In this document: in pieces, positions 32,284 to 37,837 of the stretch | Position numbering within the stretch: the stretch's first letter is position 1 | Layout: every line of letters begins with the position of its first letter | Source of the DNA: Anaerolineales bacterium HSG25 | Lineage (GTDB): Bacteria; Chloroflexota; Anaerolineae; 4572-78; J111 | Direction: 5' to 3' | DNA: 37,837 nucleotides | Assembly: GCA_030377865.1 (NCBI GenBank) | Contig: JAUCGA010000052.1 | Location: 1-37,837, forward strand | The notes under the pieces: model-generated | Told to the model about the DNA's origin: nothing | The model's input: only the letters and a program-made list of their open reading frames with translations | Database searches by the model: none | Translations under genes and position numbers: made by a program

Positions 32284-33873
32284 ATGACTGAACCCACTGC
32301 ATCATCCTCAAATAACAGCCCTACTGAAAAACAAAACATAGCCGCCGCGGCCAAGGGAGGCGGTATTATCTTTGCCGGACGGCTCTTTGAGTTTGCCGGA
32401 CGGTTTGTGATAGGTGTACTGTTGGCTCGATTTATGGGGTCGGAGCAGTATGGCGTGTACGCTTTGGCTGACACCGTGTTGAGTTTGGGCAGTGGTATTG
32501 CTTTGTTAGGAGTTGGAGCTGGGCTGGTTCATTTTATCCCAGTTTATAAAAACCAAGGTAATACGGACAGACTATGGGGTGTTATCCTCTTAGGGTTATT
32601 TGTTCCGTTGGGGTTTGGCATCCTTTCCGGAATTGGGGTATTATTTTATGCCGATTCAATCGTCAACTGGTTTTCTGAGCCACTCCTCCTGCCGGTGTTG
32701 TCGGTGGTAGCCTTTGCCATTCCCTTTAATGTCTTGATGTTAAGCACTATCAGCGCCACCCAAGGCTTTAAGCGGATGCACTACAAAGTCATCGCCCAAG
32801 ACATCATCCTGACCGTCGTCAAACTGGTCCTCATCATCCCCTTTATCTTTCTTGGACTCAACGCGTTCTTGGCCTTGAGTGTTAGTACAGTTGGAATTAT
32901 CATCGCCTCGATAGTATCGATCTATTTCCTACACACCAAACTCTTCTCCCTTATCCGCCCTCTGAATACAGCCCAGTTTCCGATTAAACAGCTGACGGTT
33001 TTCTCGTTGCCCGTCTATTTTACTACCCTTATCAACAGCTTTGGCCTGCAACTGCAAACCATCCTCTTAGGGATTTTAAATAGCTCGATTGAAGTCGGTA
33101 TTTTCACCGCCTCCTTGCGGGTGGGATTGCTTGGCAAAATGTTCCACTCTTCGATTGTCATCGTGGCTATGCCCTACGTTTCCGATTTGTATAGTCGCAG
33201 AGAATGGAAACAGTTGGCCCATTTTTATCAGACCGTCACCAAATGGACATTTACCTTTAATTTGCCCATGTTTCTGATTGTTTTACTCTTTGCCAAGCCA
33301 ATTTTGTTAATCTTTGGAGAAAGTTTTGTGTACGGTTTGGAGTTCAGTCTGTTTGGTGAACTTTATTCTGCCGGAGTCGTTGCTCTGATATTATTGACCT
33401 TTGCCAACACCATCGGCGCGGCAACCGGCATCTGTGGGGTGATGATTACCATGACCGAGCGCCCCGGTCTCAACACCTTTAACTCTGCCTTGGCTTTGGG
33501 ATCAACCTTGCTATTAAACCTGTGGCTCATCCCCATCATGGGGATTGTCGGAGCGGCCTTGGCTCAAGTGGTCGCGGTGGTAATCCTGAATACCACTCGG
33601 TTGGTTCAGGTATTTTACTTATATCAGATGTCTCCCTATAATCGAACCTTCGTTAAACCACTCATCGCCGCCTTAACCTCGCTTGGAGTAACTTATCTAA
33701 TTATCACCTTCTTGTTTACGGAAATCGGTATTTTGGGTATCATGATTAACATCACCGTTTTATTGGCGATTTACGCGGGTATGATTTTTATGTTAGGTTT
33801 AACTGAGGATGACTATTTTATCCTAAACAAGATATTCAATCGTTTAAAGCCTTTATTGCCTCGACGCTCATAA
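32284..33873 (+). CDS. Polysaccharide flippase (MOP/Wzx-like)
   Basis: This 529-residue membrane protein of the multidrug/oligosaccharidyl-lipid/polysaccharide superfamily would flip lipid-linked glycan units to the outer face of the cell membrane. It has the usual start: GGGIIFAGRLFEFAGRFVIG, then LARFMGSEQYGVYAL, as in Wzx/RfbX-like proteins. About 12-14 membrane helices follow, with a charged end (RLKPLLPRRS). ATG 32284 was preferred; an upstream TTG (32266) would add six residues. It heads the glycan gene set, but 240 bases with a repeat separate it from the next gene. Confidence 0.85.
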   Translation: MTEPTASSSNNSPTEKQNIAAAAKGGGIIFAGRLFEFAGRFVIGVLLARFMGSEQYGVYALADTVLSLGSGIALLGVGAGLVHFIPVYKNQGNTDRLWGVILLGLFVPLGFGILSGIGVLFYADSIVNWFSEPLLLPVLSVVAFAIPFNVLMLSTISATQGFKRMHYKVIAQDIILTVVKLVLIIPFIFLGLNAFLALSVSTVGIIIASIVSIYFLHTKLFSLIRPLNTAQFPIKQLTVFSLPVYFTTLINSFGLQLQTILLGILNSSIEVGIFTASLRVGLLGKMFHSSIVIVAMPYVSDLYSRREWKQLAHFYQTVTKWTFTFNLPMFLIVLLFAKPILLIFGESFVYGLEFSLFGELYSAGVVALILLTFANTIGAATGICGVMITMTERPGLNTFNSALALGSTLLLNLWLIPIMGIVGAALAQVVAVVILNTTRLVQVFYLYQMSPYNRTFVKPLIAALTSLGVTYLIITFLFTEIGILGIMINITVLLAIYAGMIFMLGLTEDDYFILNKIFNRLKPLLPRRS

Positions 33874-33960
33874 ATTGAGTAAAGTCATCCAGAAAAGTTA
33901 AAATTTTGGTCAATGCCTCTGTACCAAACAAAAACAAAAACTAGCCAGATTGAATGGAAA

Positions 33961-34031
33961 TGTCATGCCCGAATGTAGTTATCGGGCATCTAAAACCCAT
34001 AGATTCCCGCTAAAAACGTGCGGGAATGACA
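33961..34031. repeat. 'Tgtcatgcccgaatg' hairpin element
   Basis: This 71-base element begins tgtcatgcccgaatg and ends gtgcgggaatgaca, forming an imperfect hairpin. Read on the other strand it resembles the ends of 13492-13590. It is a REP-like family found twice, in opposite orientation. The rest of the 33874-34111 gap shows nothing else. Confidence 0.65.
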
Positions 34032-34111
34032 CCATTATCCTTACCAAAATTTTTTGTCCTGTACTTAGGTCAACGCTCAAAAAACCGGACGGTTCTGCAT
34101 AGGAGAAACCA

Positions 34112-34849
34112 TTGATATACGTTGTTTTAGGGATGCACAAATCAGGTACAACCCTGATTTCTAATATATTACACCACTCCGACATCAACATGGGCGATTT
34201 TAATGTTCAGCGTTCTTATGACCAAGGTAATCAATACGAACGAGAAGATACCTTGGCTCTGAATAAGGATATTTTAGGGCTGACCAGCTATCGTATTATT
34301 GATAAACCTGTTCCAACTGTGATTACCTTAACTGCCACTCAACGCACTCGCATGCAGGAGATTATCCAAACATGTAATCAAAAACATACCATTTGGGGAT
34401 TTAAAGACCCGCGTACCACCTTGACCTATTCCTTATGGAAATCTGAGTTGCCAGCCCACAAGATTATCGCTATTTATCGGACACCGAGTGAGATATGGCC
34501 TCGGTTTAGATATTCCGGTTGGAAAGAGGCATATCTGAATCCTCAAAATGCATGGAATTGCATTGACCGCTGGTGTGAGCATAATCAACGAATTCTTGAT
34601 ACACTATATACCACCCCGATGCCCTATATCATTTTAAACTATCAGACACTTATGGCTACCACCACCGAGTTCGAACGTTTACAAACTTTTATTGGGCAAC
34701 CTCTAAATGATCAACGTAAGTCAAATCTATACCGTAGCCGTCAAAAACGGTATATCTTGCTTGATATTATTACTCAATTATACCAGCAACGGACAGGATA
34801 TCATCCAGACCATATTATGGAACAACTTGAAATATTAAGGGGATCATGA
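34112..34849 (+). CDS. Sulfotransferase-like protein
   Basis: This 245-residue protein is related to PAPS-dependent sulfotransferases. The N-terminal MIYVVLGMHKSGTTLISNIL matches the 5'-phosphosulfate loop (K-S-G-T-T). Later KDPRTTLT (about 95) and IIAIYRTPSEIWPRF (about 120) fit the 3'-phosphate-binding strand and helix. It probably sulfates a sugar or acts on lipid-linked glycan. The start is a TTG with a perfect AGGAG (34101-34105) six bases upstream. Its last four bases overlap the next gene in an ATGA, so translation is coupled with the O-antigen ligase-like gene. Some family members do not transfer sulfate, so the substrate stays open. Confidence 0.8.
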   Translation: MIYVVLGMHKSGTTLISNILHHSDINMGDFNVQRSYDQGNQYEREDTLALNKDILGLTSYRIIDKPVPTVITLTATQRTRMQEIIQTCNQKHTIWGFKDPRTTLTYSLWKSELPAHKIIAIYRTPSEIWPRFRYSGWKEAYLNPQNAWNCIDRWCEHNQRILDTLYTTPMPYIILNYQTLMATTTEFERLQTFIGQPLNDQRKSNLYRSRQKRYILLDIITQLYQQRTGYHPDHIMEQLEILRGS

Positions 34850-36333
34850 TTAATTTCACGTTATCTCGAAGAAAAATATCGGTACATTTTTGGCGAGTAC
34901 AACTTCTAATTTTCCTGATAGCGTTGACTGTTGGGCCGATATTAGCTGTACTTGTAGTACAAGGACAGTCTTTATATGCCGTTGCGTTAATTATATTTCT
35001 TCCTGTTGCTGTTCTTATGAATCGCTACCCTTTCACCGCATTTATGATATGGTGTATCTTTATACCCCTAGTACCTGCAAAGCCAGAATATCGTTACTTG
35101 TATTGGGTTTTTCATCGTAGCCTCATCCCGTTAGCCGTAGGGGTAAATATTTTATCACGTATGTTGAAAATTCAAGAACACAAACCTGTACGAATAGGTT
35201 GGCCTGATTTGGCAATGGCAGCTTATTTGGTATTTGGCCTTATTACAATTGTGACAAATAATGACTTTTTAGAGAATCGTAAAGTTGTTTTCGCCCTATA
35301 TGATCGTATCTTCATTGCCTTTTGTGCTTATTGGTTGGTTCGTTTTCTTCAACCAACTGACAAGGAGTTAGAAAGACTAGTTTCAGTTCTATTATTTTTG
35401 CTCATCCTTGAAGGGGTTGTGGTATTGACTTCATGGTTTTTCCCTGGATTTATTCCACGGACGTGGATTGCAGAAGGGCGTTTAGAGGGATTACGCGGTA
35501 CTGGTACATTTAGAGAACCAGCTCCCTTAACCTCAGCAGTAATTTTTTGTTCCACTTTCGTTCTTCAATCGATTATGATACGTCAAAAAGGGCTTAAAAA
35601 GCTGTTCTACATGTCTAGCCTGGGTCTGGCCGGTATTTCTATAATTTTTAGCTTTTCTCGTGGAAGTTGGGTTTCGGCATTGATTGTTTTGGTAATTTGG
35701 ATATTACTCTATGGACGGACAATTTTACCTTTCATAATCACCTCAATATTGATTGCTGTTCTCTTGTTCTCTACTGTATTTGGAAATGAGCTTAATTATG
35801 CTCTTAGTCGCCTAAATTCGGCCCAAACTGCTGGTAGTCGTCTGGTCTTAGCCAATGCCGGTCAGAGGATGTTTTATGAGAAACCAATTTTTGGTTGGGG
35901 ATATGGCTCCTATGATCTTCATGATTGGAAATTTATGGAACGAGTTGGGGATTATGTTCCTCGTCAATACGAAATAAAACAGGGAACTTCACACAATACC
36001 TATTTAACTATTTTAGCCGAGACCGGAATCATCGGTTTTAGTTTATACGTATTTCCTTATGTATGGTGGCTGATTATGACAGTGGTTATTTGGCCGAGAT
36101 TACCTAGAGGACAGCCTTCGATGGAATTTTTTGATTGGCGATTTTTTATGATGCTTTGGGCCTGCCTTTGGTTTATAATTACGGTCAGTCAATTTGTGGA
36201 TGCTCGTTTTTTCTGGTTTACTATCGGTACCCAATGGTTTACTTTGGGGCTAATCGCCAATTTTATTGATAGGTATCTTAACTCGGACGAAATGACTATG
36301 CCCCGTTGGCTGAGGAATCGGAGTGATATATAA
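34846..36333 (+). CDS. O-antigen ligase/polymerase-like (Wzy_C) membrane protein
   Basis: This 495-residue protein with about ten or more membrane helices has the features of the O-antigen ligase/Wzy superfamily. The large outer loop lies between helices about 335-385, with AQTAGSRLVLANAGQRMFYE and a conserved GWGYGSYD. Then come SHNTYLTILAETGIIGFSLY, where the 'H-N-x-x-L' residues are the family hallmark, and FSFSRGSWVSA upstream. It would polymerise or ligate glycan chains outside the membrane. Its start overlaps the sulfotransferase-like gene (ATGA), and the GT4 gene begins 2 bp after its stop. Confidence 0.85.
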   Translation: MINFTLSRRKISVHFWRVQLLIFLIALTVGPILAVLVVQGQSLYAVALIIFLPVAVLMNRYPFTAFMIWCIFIPLVPAKPEYRYLYWVFHRSLIPLAVGVNILSRMLKIQEHKPVRIGWPDLAMAAYLVFGLITIVTNNDFLENRKVVFALYDRIFIAFCAYWLVRFLQPTDKELERLVSVLLFLLILEGVVVLTSWFFPGFIPRTWIAEGRLEGLRGTGTFREPAPLTSAVIFCSTFVLQSIMIRQKGLKKLFYMSSLGLAGISIIFSFSRGSWVSALIVLVIWILLYGRTILPFIITSILIAVLLFSTVFGNELNYALSRLNSAQTAGSRLVLANAGQRMFYEKPIFGWGYGSYDLHDWKFMERVGDYVPRQYEIKQGTSHNTYLTILAETGIIGFSLYVFPYVWWLIMTVVIWPRLPRGQPSMEFFDWRFFMMLWACLWFIITVSQFVDARFFWFTIGTQWFTLGLIANFIDRYLNSDEMTMPRWLRNRSDI

Positions 36334-36335
36334 TC

Positions 36336-37514
36336 ATGAAAAAACTACATATTATGCATGTTATTCTTGATTTGTATCTCGCGGGGGCGCAAGAGGTGGT
36401 ACGGACACTGGTTAACTACTCTCAGCGGCATGACTGTGTGGTGACGGTTTGTAGTTTTCGAGATGGGCCAATGCGTTCCAAAATAGAGGCTTTGGGCACG
36501 ACAGTACATATTCTCAATCGACCTGAACATGACGTGACTCAGTTGCCCCTATTTTTGGCTGATTTGAAGCAGATTCGAAACCAATTAGTCGAACTGGTCG
36601 AAACCCATCAGGTTGATGTAATTCAGACCCACCTATTAGAAGTTCTCGACTTTGTTTGTCTCAAGGTACGAGATGTTTCATCTCTCAAAGCTGTATTTTG
36701 GACAATCCATAATGTTGAACCACTACCCACCATGCCTAGTCACTTATTACCGGCTAAACGGTTTGTCTATCGGTGGCTCTATCATCGACTTTCTAAACAG
36801 GTTGACGGTATCATCGCTGTTTCGGATGAGGTGGCTCAGGCCGTGGCGACAATCATCAAACCGCCCTCAAATAAGATTAGCACCATTAATAACGGGGTTG
36901 ATGTGGAACAGTTTCAACAATCGGCAGACAAAGCTACCTTGTGTCAAACGCTTGGTTTAGCCAAGGACTCGGCCTTGCTTCTTACGGTTGGGCGTTTGAC
37001 TGAACAAAAAGGGCATTGTTATCTGATTGACGCGGCTCGCCAGATTATTTCCCATCATGCTAAGGCCCACTTTTTATTTGTTGGTACGGGTGAGTTACAG
37101 GAGAGTTTGCAGAGTCAAGCAACAGAAACGGGTCATGGGGATCATTTTCATTTTTTAGGTAATCGTACCGACATCCCGCAGTTGTTGGCTGTGTCCGACC
37201 TGTTTATTCTTCCCTCGTTGTGGGAGGGGCTTTCCATCGCTCTGCTAGAGGCTATGGCCGCGGCCAAACCAATTATCGCCACCGCTGTCTCCGGCACAAC
37301 CCAAGTCATCCGACCCAACCAAACTGGTTTTCTCGTACCTGCCAAAAACTCTCACGCCTTGGCCGAAGCAATCAACACCGCGCTGACAAATTCGGTTCAA
37401 GCTCAGATGTTTGGCTTGGTGGCCCGTCAATATGTGGTTGATCATTACAGCGCCAACAAACAGGCCCTTGAACATATCACGCTGTATAAACAGGCATCAA
37501 ACTATGAAAATTAG
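36336..37514 (+). CDS. GT4 glycosyltransferase
   Basis: This 392-residue GT-B enzyme adds a sugar from a nucleotide donor during glycan assembly in the cytoplasm. The N-terminal domain opens with HIMHVILDLYLAGAQEVVR (acceptor-side glycine loop). The C-terminal domain has LLTVGRLTEQKGHCYLIDA and LFVGTGELQESL. The E-x7-E motif lies in LPSLWEGLSIALLEAMAAAK, followed by TGFLVPAKN. Length and order are normal for GT4. It closes the flippase-sulfotransferase-ligase-GT4 set. Its start is 2 bp after the previous stop, with little Shine-Dalgarno. Confidence 0.9.
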   Translation: MKKLHIMHVILDLYLAGAQEVVRTLVNYSQRHDCVVTVCSFRDGPMRSKIEALGTTVHILNRPEHDVTQLPLFLADLKQIRNQLVELVETHQVDVIQTHLLEVLDFVCLKVRDVSSLKAVFWTIHNVEPLPTMPSHLLPAKRFVYRWLYHRLSKQVDGIIAVSDEVAQAVATIIKPPSNKISTINNGVDVEQFQQSADKATLCQTLGLAKDSALLLTVGRLTEQKGHCYLIDAARQIISHHAKAHFLFVGTGELQESLQSQATETGHGDHFHFLGNRTDIPQLLAVSDLFILPSLWEGLSIALLEAMAAAKPIIATAVSGTTQVIRPNQTGFLVPAKNSHALAEAINTALTNSVQAQMFGLVARQYVVDHYSANKQALEHITLYKQASNYEN

Positions 37515-37599
37515 TCAGATTGATTGGCCTCACTTTATCGCGGGCAGTATTCTCTTTAACGCCAAAGATATTCGCTCGTTAGGAATGAGATTTTTTTAA
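37504..37599 (+). CDS. Short ORF overlapping the end of the GT4 gene
   Basis: ATG 37504 overlaps the GT4 stop and encodes 31 residues, opening MKISQIDWPHFIAGSILFNA. It is followed at once by intergenic-looking palindromes. It may be the cut-off start of a further gene of the glycan cluster. No Shine-Dalgarno is visible, and it could be chance. Confidence 0.3.
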   Translation: MKISQIDWPHFIAGSILFNAKDIRSLGMRFF

Positions 37600-37623
37600 C
37601 TTGTGCATTTGACTGCTAATGAC

Positions 37624-37641
37624 CGCTGATTGAAATCAGCG
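37624..37641. repeat. Small palindrome
   Basis: cgctgatt and aatcagcg flank 2 bases. It precedes the larger palindrome, and together they mark the 3' end of the glycan operon. Confidence 0.5.
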
Positions 37642-37647
37642 TCTTAA

Positions 37648-37677
37648 ACGGAAAACCTGCTTAAGCAGGTTTTCCGT
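37648..37677 (+). terminator. Perfect 30-base palindrome after the glycan operon
   Basis: acggaaaacctgctt is followed directly by its exact inverse (aagcaggttttccgt), giving a 13-bp stem with a 4-base loop. It lies 48 bases after the short ORF and can act as a terminator for either strand, although the T-run is in the stem. No gene is visible from 37600 to the window end. Confidence 0.65.
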
Positions 37678-37837
37678 ATCAGCATAAGAATTCATTCTTT
37701 CTTATGTGAAAACTCTCCATTCGCTAGGTATATGCGAAGTAGTGACAATAAATCATGGCAAGGAATTTAGTCAGAAGAATTGAGGTAATGAGGTAGAGAA
37801 AGAGAGGTCGAAGATAGTATCAGGTAACCCAAGCAAG

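Overview
The window looks like chromosomal DNA of a member of the Chloroflexota, most likely an Anaerolineae- or Caldilineae-type lineage. This is an inference from gene content: a large DUF4397/fibronectin-type surface protein ending in an 'IYLPTI' tail, a RarA ATPase fused to a methyltransferase-like domain, GT-C membrane glycosyltransferases with 'YTVFVHL' C-terminal domains, and heavy interspersed intergenic repeats. No rRNA, tRNA, CRISPR array, transposase or integrase was recognised.

Layout. (1) 1-3358: the end of an open frame, then a very large repeat-rich surface protein that may be split from it by a frameshift. (2) 3359-4702: a gene-poor stretch with inverted repeats, two terminator-like hairpins, a decayed PIN-toxin gene, a 14-codon ORF and a probable leaderless promoter. 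(3) 4703-7940: the RarA-methyltransferase fusion, then a PyrK-like flavin/iron-sulfur subunit 4 bp downstream. (4) 8113-15761: three consecutive GT-C membrane glycosyltransferases with related C-terminal beta domains, separated by repeats, then a small zinc-ribbon protein (15770-16000). (5) 16255-18620, minus strand: a GT4 glycosyltransferase preceded by a fused DUF7662-like/HTH regulator, and a YgiT-type zinc finger. (6) 18662-21558, minus: signal peptidase I, low-molecular-weight tyrosine phosphatase and an isopropylmalate/isocitrate dehydrogenase-family enzyme. (7) 21578-28059, minus: an AT-rich block with a large protein whose C-terminus looks PIWI-like, a 1192-residue SF2 helicase with a C-terminal PD-(D/E)XK nuclease-like domain, and a YkgJ-type cysteine-cluster protein. 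(8) 28254-31999, plus: a diheme cytochrome c, a TPR protein and a small membrane protein. (9) 32284-37514, plus: an exopolysaccharide module (flippase, sulfotransferase-like protein, O-antigen ligase/polymerase, GT4), followed by a short ORF and palindromes.

The strongest candidate for an undescribed system is the tightly spaced pair at 21578-27501. The helicase carries Walker A, DEFE, SAT and QAFGRVDR motifs, and ends in a nuclease-like fold with E1035, D1064, D1075-x-K1077 and Q1110. Its partner starts from an AGGAG ribosome-binding site that overlaps the helicase stop codon, and its last 100 residues follow the strand-strand-helix-'PFPF' pattern of Argonaute/PIWI C-termini. This recalls the described pPIWI-RE modules (PIWI-like protein plus helicase plus REase), but with helicase and nuclease fused in one chain. 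The PIWI assignment is tentative and rests only on reading the sequence.

A second theme is repeats. Several families of short palindromes recur between genes, and two repeat-like segments appear to have inserted in frame inside coding sequences (rarA fusion, second GT-C gene).
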